The notes under the pieces were generated by a model. It saw nothing but the letters and a program-made list of their open reading frames with translations, searched no databases and was not told where the DNA came from. This document shows, piece by piece, positions 32,117-44,566 of a DNA stretch of 64,000 bases. The DNA comes from Aegilops tauschii subsp. strangulata (taxonomy: Eukaryota; Streptophyta; Magnoliopsida; Poales; Poaceae): positions 196,634,788-196,698,787 of the forward strand of contig NC_053036.3 in assembly GCF_002575655.3 (NCBI RefSeq), given 5' to 3'. How positions within the stretch are numbered: the first letter of the stretch is position 1; every line of letters starts with the position of its first letter. The translations under genes and the position numbers were made by a program.

Positions 32117-35021
32117 TTTTGCTTACCACAAAGAAAACTTGTTGCTGAACGAAGGGAGTATGAGATGAGTTTCGAGATTTGCCATATCATTATTACGATT
32201 ATACTTTGATCTATTCGTGTTTTTATGCCTAGCTAAGGGCGTTAAACAATAGCGCTTGTTGGGAGGCGACCCAATTTTATTTTTGTTCTTTGCTTTTTGC
32301 TTCTGTTTTGCAATAAATAATTCATCTAGCCTATGGTTAGATGTGGTTTCGTGTTTTAATTAGTGTTTGTGCCAAGTAAGACCTTTGGGATGGCTTACGG
32401 TGATAGCTGATTTGATCTTGCTGAAAAACAGAAACTTTTGCGCCTAGTCCAAGAATTTTTAAAAATCACAGAAGCATGATAAAATTCCGATTTTTTTCAC
32501 ACAAGATTGATAGACAAATTGCCTCGGTTTTCCTAATTTCTCAGAATTTTTGGAGTTGGAGAAGTATTCAAACTAGCCAGATTACTAGAGATTGTTCTGT
32601 TTTTGACAGATTCTGTTTTCTATGTGTTGTTTGCTTATTTTAGACGATTCTATGACTAGTATCGGGGGGTATGAACCATGGAAAAGTTGGAATACAGTAG
32701 ATATTACACCAATATACATAAATAATGAGTTGACAACAGTACCAAAAGTGGTGATTTATTTTCTTATACTAACGGAGCTTATGAGATTTTCTTTTGAGTT
32801 TTGTGTTGTGAAGTTTTCAAGTTTTGGGTAAGGATTTGATGGACTATGGAATAAGGATTGGCAAGAGCCTAAGATTGGGGATTCCCAAGGCACCCCAAGG
32901 TAATATTCAAGGACAACCAAGAGCCTAAGCTTGGGGATGCCCAGAAGGCATCCCCTCTTTCGTCTTCGTCTATCGGTAACTTTACTTGAGGCTATATTTT
33001 TATTCACCACATGGTATGTGTTTTGCTTGGAGCGTCTTGTATGATACGAGTCTTTGCTTTTTAGTTTGCCACAATCATCCTTGCTGTACACACCTTTTGA
33101 GAGGGACACGCATGAATCGTGATTTATTAGAATACTCTATGTGCTTCACTTATATCTTTTGAGCTAGGCAATTTTTCTCTAGTGCTTCACTTATATCTTT
33201 TTAGAGCACGGCGGTGGCTTTATTTTATAGAAATTGATGAACTCTCTTGCTTCACTTATATTATTTTGAGAGTCTCTAAACATCATGGTAATTTTCTTTG
33301 GTTATAAATTTAGTCCTAATATGATAGACATCCAAGAGGGGTATAATAAAAACTTTCATATAAAGTGCATTGAATACTATGAGAAGTTTGATTCCTTATG
33401 ATTGTTTTGAGATATAAAGATGGTGATATTAGAGTCATGCTAGTAAGTACTTGTGGATTTTAGAAATACTTGTGTTAAAGTTTGTGATTCCCGTAGCATG
33501 CACATATGGTGAACAGTTATGTGATCAAGTCGGAGCATGATTTATTTATTGATTGTCTTCCTTACAAGTGGCGGTCGGGGACGAGCGATGGTCTTTTCCT
33601 ACCAATCTATCCCCCTAGGAGCATGCACGTAGTACTTCGTTTCAATAACTAATAGATTTTTGCAATAAGTATGTGAGTTCTTTATGACTAATGCTGAGTC
33701 CATGGATTATACGCACTCTCACCCTTCCACCATTGCTAGCCTCTCTAGTACCGCGCAACTTTCGTCGGTACCATATGCCCACCATATACCTTCCTCAAAA
33801 CAGCCACCATACCTACCTATTATGGAACTTCCATAGCCATTTCCGAGATATATTGCCATGCAACTTTCCACCGTTCCGTTTATTATGACACGCTTCATCA
33901 TTGTCATATTGCTTGCATGATCATGTAGTTGACATCGTATTTGTGGCAAAGCCACCATTCATAATTCTTTCATACATGTCACTCTTGATTCATTGCACAT
34001 CCCGGTACACCGCAGGAGGCATTCATATAGAGTCATATTTTCTTCTAAGAATCGAGTTGTAATTCTTGAGTTGTAAGTAAATAAAAGTGTGATGATCTTC
34101 ATTATTAGAGCATTGTTCCATGTGAGGAAAGGATGATGGAGATATGATTCCCCCACCAGTTGGAATGAGACTCCGGACGGAAAAAAGAGGCAAAAAATGA
34201 GAGAAGGCCCAACAAAAAATGAGAGAAAAGAGAGAAGGGGCAATGCTGCTATCCTTTTACCACACTTGTGCTTCAAAGTAGCACCATGATCTTCATGATA
34301 GAGAGTCTCCTATGTTGTCAGTTTCATATACTAGTGGGAATTTTTCATTATAGAACTTGGCTTGATTATTCAGTGATGGGCTTCCTCAAATTGCCCTAGG
34401 TCTTTGTGAGCAAGCAAGTTGGATGCACACCCACTTAGTTTCTTTTTGAGCTTCCATAAACTTATAGCTCTAGTGCATCCGTTGCATGGCAATCAGTACT
34501 CACTCACATTGATATCTATTGATGGGCATCTCCATAGCCCGTTGATACGCCTAGTTGATGTGCGACTATCTCCTTCTTTTTGTCTTCTCCACAACCACCA
34601 TATTCTATTCCACCTATAGTGCTATGTCCATGGCTCACGCTCATGTATTGCATGAAAGTTGAAAAAGTTTCGGAACATCAAAAGTATGAAATAATTGCTT
34701 GGCTTGTCATCGGGATTGTGCATGATTTGAATATTTTGTGTGATGAAGATGGAGCATAGCCAGACTATATGATTTTGTAGGGATAAGCTTTCTTTGGCCA
34801 TGTTATTTTGAGAAGACATAATTGCCTTGTTTGTATGCTTGAAGTATTATTGTTTTTATGTCAATATTAACTTTTGTTTTGAATCTTATGGATCTGAACA
34901 TTCATGCCACAATAAAGAGAAATTGCATGGATAAATATGTTAGGTAGCATTCCACATTAAAAATTCTATTTTTTATCATTTACCTACTCGAGGATGAGCT
35001 GGAATTAAGCTTGGGGATGCT
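32117..35021 (+). other. non-coding interior of the Sabrina-like element
   Basis: About 2.9 kb without frames worth calling. It holds three copies of the theme GCTTCACTTATATCTTTT (near 33140, 33184, 33252) and two CAAGAGCCTAAG(C/A)TTGGGGAT repeats (near 32861 and 32917). One of these contains an exact 14-bp copy (32927-32940) of the polypurine tract. The tract AAGCTTGGGGATGC itself is at 35007-35020, next to the 3' LTR. Confidence 0.7.
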
Positions 35022-35848
35022 TGATACGTGTCCAACGAATCTATAATTTTTTATTGTTCCATGCTATTATAATATCTGTTTTGGATGTTTTATTGCATTA
35101 ATATGCTACTTTATATTATTTTCGGGACTAACTTATTAACCCAGAGCCCAGTGCCAGTTTTTGTTTTTTCCTTGTTTTTGAGTTTCACACAGAAGGAATA
35201 CCAAACAGAGTCCAAACGGAATAAAACCTTCGCGATGATTTTTCTTGGACCAGAAGACACCCAGGACACTTGGAGATGAAGTCGGAGGAGCCACGAGGAG
35301 GCCACCAGGGTGGAGGGCGCGCCCCCTGTCTTGTGGGCCCCCCGTGACTCCCCTAACCTAATTCTTTCGCCTATATATTCACATATACTCCCAAACAACC
35401 AGAAGCATCCATGAAAATACTTTTCCACCACCGCAACCTTCTGTACCCATGAGATATCATCTAGGGACCTTTTCCGGTACCCTGCCGGACGGGGATTCGA
35501 TCACGGAGGGCTTCTACATCAACCCTATTGCCCTTCCAATGAAGCGTGAGTAGTTTACCACAGGCCTATGGGTCCATAGGTAGTAGCTAGCTGGCTTCTT
35601 CTCTCTCTTTGATTCTCAATACCATGTTCTCCTCGATGTTCTTAGAGATCTATCTGATGTAATACTCTTTTGCGGTGTGTTTGCCGAGATCCAATGAATT
35701 TTGGATTTATGATCAGCTTATCTATGAATATTATTTGAATCTTCTGAATTCTTTTATGCGTGATTTGATATATTTGTAATTCTCTTCGAACTATCGATTT
35801 GGTTTGGCCAACTAGATCGGTTTTTCTTGCAATAGGAGAAGTGCTTAG

Positions 35849-36323
35849 TGAGGGAGTCCTTGATTATGGGGTCCTCGGGTGTCCGGGCTATGTGATATGG
35901 GCCGAAGTGATGGGCCGTGAAGATACAAGGAAGAAGGCATTCCCCCATGTCCGGATGGGACTCCCCTTTGCATGGATGGCAAGCTTGGCGCCCGGATGTG
36001 TAGTTTCCTTTCTCTGTAAAAACGACTTTGTACAACCCTAGGCCCCTTCGGTGTCTATATAAACCGGAGGGTTTATTCCATAGAGGCTATCAGAATTTGC
36101 ATAGGCTAGACAGCTAGGGTTTAGCCATTACGATCTTGAGGTAGATCGACTCTTGTAACCCCTATACTCATCAAAGTCAATCAAGCAGGAAGTAGGGTAT
36201 TACCTCCATTAAGAGGGCCCAAACCTGGGTAAACATCGTGTCCCCTTGTCTCCTGTTACCTTCGATCGTCAGACGCACAGTTCGGGACCCCCTACCCGAG
36301 ATCGGCCGGTTTTGACACCGACA
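35849..36323 (+). repeat. 5' LTR of the Fatima-like element (475 bp)
   Basis: TGAGGGAGTCC to ACACCGACA. A TATA box lies in GTGTCTATATAAACCGGAGG near 36050-36068. Confidence 0.9.
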
Positions 36324-36345
36324 TTGGTGCTTTCATTGAGAGTTC
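36324..36345 (+). other. primer-binding site of the Fatima-like element
   Basis: TTGGTGCTTTCATTGAGAG starts directly after the LTR, the expected place. The tRNA is not assigned. Confidence 0.6.
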
Positions 36346-36403
36346 TGTTGTGCCGTCGACAGAAGGTTCGATGGCTCATTCGATCATCTAAAACGATGCT
36401 GTT

Positions 36404-39400
36404 TTGGGGGAAACTTTCCTCCCCGGTCAAAATTTTGTGTTTGGCGAGTTCGCTCTGTGTGCCAACTCAATTGGCCACCTCAAACAGATCGACAGCTACG
36501 CCCCTGGTCATCGGATCAGTTTTGCGAACCTGAATTATGTCACTGATATCCGAGGAGACTTGATCTTCGAAGGGTTCGCGGCCCCGACCACCGCTCTGGC
36601 CTTAGATCCGGGGCAAACTGTCGGGTCCGAAGATGGGAGTTTGGAGCCCACCAGACCCTCTGCTATTACGAAGCTCGCTACCGGAGACCCGGAGGCGACT
36701 GCATCATCGGCAAGCCCGGAGTCAAACTGGGTTCCCCTTATTATTGAAAAGCCGGACTCGCCCCCGGACGCTAGCACCAAACTCTCAAGGTCCACACAGA
36801 GTGAGCATGGCCATGAGGCTTTTGCCCTGACTAGCTCCGCGGACTCTCGTTTCCCCATCCAATCCTCGCTCCTAAACGAGGCTCTGGACTTAATGCGATC
36901 CCTCGCCATTACAGAGGAATCACCTCCGAACTACGCCCAGCCCGGATTAGGGGCTGAGAGCAGGGAATTTTACGTCCCACCCACCACCCACTTTATAGCC
37001 ACTGTCGAAGACTTAACTGGCATGCTGGATTATGCCTCCGAAGACATCGACAGCATGGACGACGATGCCGGAGACAAACAAAGCCAAGACCTGCCGTTCA
37101 CCGGGCGCTGGACGGCTACCTCCACATATGATGTGTATATGGTGGATACACCCAAAGAGGACGACGATGAAGGCAGGAAAGATTCGATCAAGGATAAACC
37201 CGCGGATGCACCACCGAAACGTCGACGTCAGCGATGCCACTCAAAATCACATCGCGGAAAGGAAAGTAATACCGGCACCAGAGACAATAACACTCCGGGC
37301 AATGCCGAAGACCCCGTTGAGCCTACTTCCGAACAGGACAAATGGGAGGAGGGGCAAGTTAACCCCGACGAGCGGGTTGGGAATGTGGATTCGGAAGATA
37401 GCAACTATCTACCGATCTCCAAGGATGATGCCACCGTCGACAACGAAGACTTCATCGTGCCAGAGCAACCCCTCGAGCAGGAGCGCTTTAAGCGCCAGCT
37501 AATTGCCACTGTGAGAAGCCTAAAAAGAAATAGCAATAGCTCCAAGCCGAACAGGATACACTCAACGATAGGTGGACCTAGGTCCTAGCTGCCGAGGAAT
37601 ACGGCCTTGAGCGCCCAACAAAAAGTTCTCTGAAGCGTCGGCTGCTACCACAATTCGACGACGAGGCCCTTGAGCCAATACCGTCAAGATATGACCGCGC
37701 CGATGTACTGGACCGACCAGCACGTGGGCGAGATAAAGCGGCTACCTACGCCAAACACCAACCCGCACCACCTCGCCATAGAGGCAAAGAGGCAGCGGCT
37801 CCAGGATACATCTACGATGTACGACAGGACCTGGACAATAGAGCAGGCCAAGCCAGATCAATCTATGGATCAAGGGGGCGTGCCCCAACGCGAGAAGATG
37901 GCCATCAAGCTTGGCGTGATAGGCACAACCTCACCCGGGCTGAAAACCAAACACGAATGTCATCTGAACTCCATCGTGACGTTGCCCGATACAGAGGCGC
38001 CGCACACCCCTTATGCTTTACCAATGAGGTAATGCAGCATTAGTTTCCAGAAGGGTTTAAACCCGTAAATATTGAATCATACGATGGCACGACAGATCCT
38101 GCAGTATGGGTTGAGAATTTCCTTCTCCATATTCATAAGGCTCGCGGTGACGATCTCCACGCCATCAAATACCTCCCCTTAAAGCTGAAAGGACCAGCAT
38201 GACACTGGTTAAATAGCCTCCCAGAGAACTCCATCGGTAGCTGATACATCTCCAACGTATCTATAATTTTTTATTGTTCCATGCTGTTTTATTATCAATC
38301 TTGGATGTTTTATAATCATTTTATTGTCATTTTATATCATTTTTTGGTACTAACCTATTGACATAGTGCCAAGTGCCAGTTGCTGTTTTTTACATCGCAG
38401 AAAATCAATACCAGACGGAGTCCAAATGCCACGAAACTCCACGATGATTTTTTATGGGCCAGATGGAAGATGTTGGGCCCTGGTTGCACCTGGGGGAGTC
38501 CTGAGGTGGGGACAACCCATCAGGGCGGGCCAGGAGGCCCAGGCGCGCCCTGGTGGGTTGTGCCCACCTCGGGTGCCCCCTGGACCGCCTCTTTGCTCTA
38601 TAAATACCCCAAAAATACCAAAACCCTAGAAGCATCGACGAAATATTCATCCAGCCGCCGCAGAGTCCAGAACCACCAGATCCAATCTAAACACCATCTT
38701 GGATGGGGTTCACCACCTCTATTGGTGCCTCTCCGATGTTGCGTGAGTAGTTCTTTGTAGACATTTGGGTCCGTAGTTAGTAGCTAGATGGCTTTCTCTC
38801 TCGCTGAATTCTCAATACAGTGGTCTCTTGGAGATCCATATGATGTAACTCTTTTTGGGGTGTGTTTGTTGGGATCTGATGAACTTTGAGTTTATGATCA
38901 ATCATTTCTTTTTATATCCATGAAAGTTATTTGAGTTTCTTTGATCTCTTATAGCCTCGTATTTCTTCTCCGATATTTGGGTTTTGTTTGTCCAACTTGA
39001 TCTATTTATCTTGCAATGGGAAGAGGTGCCCGGTAGTGGGTTCGATCTTACGGTGCTTGATCCCAGTGACATAAAGGGAAACAACACATATGTATCGTAG
39101 CTACTAAGGATAAAAAGATGGGATCTATATCTACGCAATAGATAAATGGATCTTGTCTACATCATGTCATCATTCTTATTGCATTACTCCGTTTTTCCAT
39201 GAACTTAATACACTAGATGCATGCTGGATAGCAGTCGATGTGTGGAGTAATAGTAGTACATGCAGGCAGCAGTCGGTCTACTAATCTTGGACGTGATGCC
39301 TATGTAATGATCATTGCCTGGATGTTGTCATAATTATTTGAGGTTCTATTAATTGCCCAATAGTAATTTGTTTACCCACCATTTGTTATCTTTCTCGAGA

Positions 39401-40507
39401 GAAGCCACTAGTGAAACCTACGGCACCTGGGTCTTCTTTCTCATATATTTGCTTGCGATCTACTTTTCCTTTGCATTTTTATTCAGATCTATTAAACCAA
39501 AAATACTTTGCTGCACTTTATTTACTTGCGATTTATTATTTCAATCTATTACAAATTTCTGGCATCGTTACCTGAAAGGGATTGACAACCCCTTTAACAC
39601 GTCGTGTTACGAGGTGTTGTTATTTGTGTGCAGGTGTTGTTTACGTTGTGTTGCTTGGTTCTCCTACTGGTCAATAACCTTGGTTTCTTCACTAAGGGAA
39701 ATACCTACCCTCACTATGCTGCATCATCCCTTCCTCTTTGGGGAAAATACCGACGTAGTCCTAGCAGACAGGAGCTTTTCTGGCGCTATAGTCAGAGAGC
39801 GATCAGTAGCTGGGAAGATTTGGAGGATGCCTTTCGAGACAACTTCCAAGGCACCTACGTCCGGCCTCCGGATGCCGATGACCTCAGTCATATAGTCCAG
39901 CAACCCGGAGAGTCAGCCCGAATACTCTGGACTAGGTTCTTAATTAAAAAGAACCAAATCGTCGACTGTCCGGACGCTGAAGCCCTGGTGGCCTTTAAAA
40001 ATAGCGTCTGTGACGAATGGCTCGCCCGACACCTCGGCCAAGAAAAACCAAAGTCCATGGTAGCTCTTACCGCACTCATGAGCTGCTTTTGCACGAGAGA
40101 AGATAGCTAGTTAGCTCGTAGAAGCAACAGTACCAGCGACCCTGGCACCTCCGAAGCCAGAGACGGCAACGGTAGGCCATGATGCAATAAACACAAGCGT
40201 CGAAGCAACAATGAAGATACCGAAGACACGGCGGTCAACGCTGGATTCAGTGGCTCCAAATCTGGTCAGTGGAAGAAGCCATTTAAAGGAAACAAAGATG
40301 GTCCATCCAGTTTGGACAAAATACTCGATCGGCCTTGCCAGATTCATGGCACCCCTGACAAGCCTGCCAATCATTCCAACATAAATTGTTGGGTCTTTAA
40401 ACAGTCCGGTAAGCTAAACACCGAACATAAGGTGAAAGGGCCGCCAAGCGAGGATGATGAAGAGCCTCGCCCACCGAACACAGGGGGCAAAAGAAATTTC
40501 CACCTGA
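36404..40507 (+). pseudogene. gag of the Fatima-like element, split by a solo LTR
   Basis: The first frame (36404-37588, 394 codons) is acidic and Ser/Pro rich with a basic patch PPKRRRQRCHSK. After a frameshift near 37570 the frame continues with FDDEAL, then NEVMQH and a TAG near 38034, then the gag core YDGTTDPAVWVENFL and LPLKLKGPA followed by a TGA near 38202. The solo LTR (38242-39805) interrupts the core. It resumes with SWEDLEDAFRDNF, VRPPDADDL and WTRFLIKKN, has a stop near 40108, and ends in a C-x2-H-x8-H-x4-C cluster (CQIHG to NINC, about 40338-40390). The cluster and core resemble the left-edge gypsy gag. Confidence 0.85.
38242..39805 (+). repeat. solo Athila-lineage LTR (1564 bp)
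   Basis: It starts TGATACATCTCCAACG and ends GAGAGCGATCA, giving TGAT/ATCA ends, with perfect duplication GTAGC (38237-38241, 39806-39810) inside a gag core. TATA box CTCTATAAATACC is near 38598-38606. The last 37 bp or so go past the TAGCA that would be the usual end and include TTCTGGCGC, the start of an Athila primer site. Confidence 0.88.
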
Positions 40508-40800
40508 GATAAAAACAGTGAATGTGATATATGTCACTCATATCCCCAAGGGGAGCGCAAGCGTGCACTAAGGGACGTATACGCCGTAGAGCCAATCGCC
40601 CCAAAATTCAACCCCTGGTCGGCTTGTCCGATCACCTTTGATCGTAAGGACCACCCGAAGTATTCGTCACGGAGGTTCGGCAGCTTTGGTCGTTGATCCA
40701 ATCATCAACGGATTCCATCTCACCCGAGTCCTCATGGATGGCGGTAGTAGTCTTAACTTGATTTATCAAGACACGGTCCGCAAAATGGGTATTGACCCAA

Positions 40801-42303
40801 TTATGACCCACAAGTATAGGGGAACTATCTTAGTCCTTTAGATAAGTAAGAGTGTCGAACCCAACGAGGAGCAGAAGGAAATGATAAGCAGTTTCCAGCA
40901 AGGTATTCTCTGCAAGCACTGAAGTTGTAGGTAACAGATAGTTTTGTGATAAGATAATTTGTAACGAGCAACAAGTAACAAAAGAAAATAAAGTGCAGCA
41001 AGGTGGCCCAATCCTTTTTGTAGCTAAGGACAAGCCTGGACAAACTCTTATATAGAGAAAAGCGCTCCCGAGGACACATGGGAATTATCGTCAAGCTAGT
41101 TTTCATCACGTTCATATGATTCGCGTTCGGTACTTTGATAATTTGATATGTGGGTGGACCGGTGCTTGGGTGCTATCCTTACTTGGACAAGCATCTCACT
41201 TATGATTAACTCCTATTGCAAGCATCCGCAACTACAAAAGAAGTATTAAGGTAAACCTAACCATAGCATGAAACATATGGATCCAAATCAGCCCCTTATG
41301 AAGCAACGCATAAACTAGGGTTTAAGCTTCTGTCACTCTAGCAACCCATCATCTACTTATTACTTCCCAATGCCTTCCTCTAGGCCCAAATAATGATGAA
41401 GTGTCATGTAGTCGATGTTCACATGACACCACTAGAGGAGAGACACCATACATCTCATCAAAATATCGAACGAATACCAAATTCACATGACTACTAATAG
41501 CAAGACTTCTCCCATGTCCTCAGGAACAAACGTAACTACTCACAAAGCATATTCATGTTCATAATCAGAGGAATATTAATATGCATATAGGATCTGAACA
41601 TATGATCTTCCACCAAATAAACCAATTAGCATCAACTACAAGGAGTAATCAACACTACTAGCAACCTACAAGTACCAATCTCAGACTTAGAGACAAGAAT
41701 TGGATACAAGAGATGAACTAGGGTTTGAGAGGAGATGGTGCTGGTGAAGATGTGGATGGAGATTGGCCCCCTCCCGATGAGAAGAGCGTTGGTGATGACG
41801 ATGGCGATGATTTCCCCCTCCCGGAGGGAAGTGTCCCCGGCAGAACAGCTCCGCCAGAGCCCTAGATTGGTTCCGCCAAGGTTCCGCCTCATGGCGGCAG
41901 AGTCTCGTCTCGAAATCTTGCTTATGATTTTTCTTCGGACGAAAGACTTCATATAGCAGAAGATGGGCACCGGAGGGCCACCAGGGGGCCCACGAGGCAG
42001 GGGCGCGCCCCCCACCCTCGTGCCCAGGGTGTGGATCCCCTCTGGTATTTTCTTCGCTCAGTATTTTTTATTATTTCCAAAAATAACTTCCGTGGAGTTT
42101 TAGGACTTTTGGAGTTGTGCAGAATAGGTCTCTAATATTTGCTCCTTTTCAAGCCCAGAATTCCAGCTGCCGGCATTCTCCCTCTTTATGTAAACCTTGT
42201 AAAATAAGAGAGAATAGGCATAAGTATTGTGACATAATGTGTAATAACAGCCCATAATGCAATAAATATCAATATAAAAGCATGATGCAAAATGGACGTA
42301 TCA
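40801..42303 (-). repeat. 3' LTR of the WHAM-like element (1503 bp)
   Basis: On the plus strand it reads TTATGACCC at 40801 (TGATGACCC in the other copy) to GGACGTATCA at 42303. It lacks 18 bp of the GC-rich motif present at 50527-50552. Confidence 0.9.
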
Positions 42304-43867
42304 ACTCCCCCAAGCTTAGACCTCGCTTGTCCTCAAGCGGAAGCCGATAACGATAAATATGTCCACATGTTTAGTGGTAGAGGTGTCGATAAAATAAAAT
42401 ACGGACATGAGGGCATCATGATCATTCTTATAACCGCAACATATATGGATATTATTATATGATTTCTTATGCTCAATTAATAATCTATTCACAATGCCAA
42501 GTATGAATCAGAAACTTTATTGAGAACTAACAAACTATAGTCTCAGTCATTGAGGCAATTGCAATTTATCATAACATCCGAAAGAGTCTATGTAAGAGCT
42601 TTTCAGCAAGTTCACATACTCAACTATCATTTAGTCTTTCACAATTGCTAACACTCACGCGATACTTATGGTTACGGAGTTTTAATCGGACACAGAGAAA
42701 GATAGGGGCTTATAGTTTCGCCACCCAACCTTTTACCTCAAGGGTAATGTCAACAATAATAGTTCATGCTAGCTTACATCCAATTGGATATATATATCAA
42801 GATCTTTCCAACACAAGGTGCTTGCCAAAGGATAAAATGTAAAAAGGAAAGGTGAAGATCACCATGACTCTTGCATAAGGGTAAGAGTTAAAAGTAAAAG
42901 ATAGGCCCTTCGCAGAGGGAAGCAGAGGTTATCATGCGCTTTCATGGTTGGATGCACGAAATCTTAATGCAAAAGAACGTCACTTTATATTGCCACTTGT
43001 GATATGGACCTTTATTATGCAGTCAATCGCTTTTATTTCTTCCATATCACAAGATCGTATAAAGCTTATTTTCTCCCACACTAATAAGTCATACATATTT
43101 ATAGAGCAATTTTTATTGCTTGCACCGATGACAACTTACTTGAAGGATCTTACTCAATCCATAGGTAGATATGGTGGAATCTCATGGCAAAACTGGGTTT
43201 AAGGATATTGGAAGCACAAGTAGTATCTCTACTTGGTGCAAGGAATTGGCTAGCACGAGGGAGAAAGGCAAGCTCAACATGTTGGATGATCCATGACAAT
43301 ATACTTTATTTCAGATATAAGAAAACATAACCCATTACGTTGTCTTCCTTGTCCAACATCAACTCTTTAGCATGTCATATTTTAATGAGTGCTCACAGTC
43401 ATAAAGGATGTCCAAGATAGTATATTTATATGTGAAACCTCTCTTTCTTTATTACTTCCTATTAATTGCAACGATGACCAAAGCTATGTTTGTCAACTCT
43501 CAACAATTTTTAGTCATCATACTCTTCCTATGTGAAGTCATTACTCTCCATAAGATCAATATGATCTCTTTGTTTCTTTTTATTCTTTCTTTTTCTTTTA
43601 TTCCCTCAGGATCATAGCAAGATAATCAAGCCCTTGACTCAACTCTAATCTTTATTATATATAGCTCACGGACTCGATTACATAGAGGGACCATAAAGCA
43701 AAACTCAAAACTAAATCATACCAAAGACTTTATTCTACTGGATCAAGATACTACTTAAAAGGATCGAACTAAGAAAAAGGTAAAGATAGAGATGTGATGG
43801 TGATACGATACCGGGGCACCTCCCCCAAGCTTGGCAGTTGCCAAGGGGAGTACCCATACCCATATGA
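42304..43867 (-). other. 3' non-coding part with polypurine tract
   Basis: The polypurine tract AAGCTTGGGGGAG (42317-42305) borders the 3' LTR. A second exact copy is at 43832-43820, about 36 bp after the end of the extra frame. The rest is AT-rich without credible frames. Confidence 0.75.
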
Positions 43868-44251
43868 TTATGTCTCCCTTGCTGGTGAAGAAGATTGTGG
43901 TGATGATGGGTAGTCGTAATTCAAGCGTAAGAGATCCTCCAACTTGCGGATAATGCCCTTGAGTGCAACAATATGCTCCTTCAACAAAATATTTTCACGT
44001 GTGAGATACTTGTTTTGTATACGAGCTAACTCAATCATCTTGAAAGCTTCGATCTCAGTTGGGGTAAGAAGATTGTGATCAAGTTGAAGGATGTCTTCTG
44101 CTGCCGGAACTTGGTCTTCCGTGGCCTTCTTGGTCCCTTCATCCTTGTTGATCTCCATGGGTTCTTCCCTCTTCAGCTCTATCTTCATTAGCCAAGCATC
44201 ATTGTCACCATTGTTGGAGTAGGGGGACGACATGATGCCTGGTCTTGACAA
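43868..44251 (-). CDS. accessory ORF at the envelope position, 127 aa
   Basis: An intact frame after integrase, where Athila elements carry a third gene. The product is hydrophilic and acidic-basic mixed, with a helical stretch (PTEIEAFKMIELARIQNKYL, then ENILLKEHIVALKGIIRKLE) that looks like a coiled coil, and a Ser/Pro-rich end. There is no signal peptide or membrane segment, so nothing supports an envelope function. It is the only undamaged frame of this element, which may be chance in a short frame. Function unknown. Confidence 0.55.
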   Translation of the reverse strand: MSRPGIMSSPYSNNGDNDAWLMKIELKREEPMEINKDEGTKKATEDQVPAAEDILQLDHNLLTPTEIEAFKMIELARIQNKYLTRENILLKEHIVALKGIIRKLEDLLRLNYDYPSSPQSSSPARET

Positions 44252-44566
44252 CCCTAACAGAAAACAGCTTGAAACAAGAATAGAAGATAATTGCGTGGTA
44301 CAGTGGTCAAAACCTTCGGCAGATTATATAATGAATGTTTACCGACCAAAAGAAGTGTTGTGCAAGAAAACAGAGTCCGGAGAGCGCACGAGGTGCCCAC
44401 GAGGCAGGAGGCGCGCCCAGGGGGTAGGGTGCGTCCTCCACCCTCGTGGAGGCCTCGTGTCCTTCCCTGTCTGCTTCTTATTTTTCTAATTTTCTAAATA
44501 TTCCAAAACGGAGAAAATTTGCCATTAGAACTGTTTTGGAGTCGGTTTACTTACCGTACCACATAC

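Noticed and set aside
43868..44251. Envelope gene of an Athila-type element
   Set aside because: No signal peptide, membrane segment or cleavage site; only the position fits.
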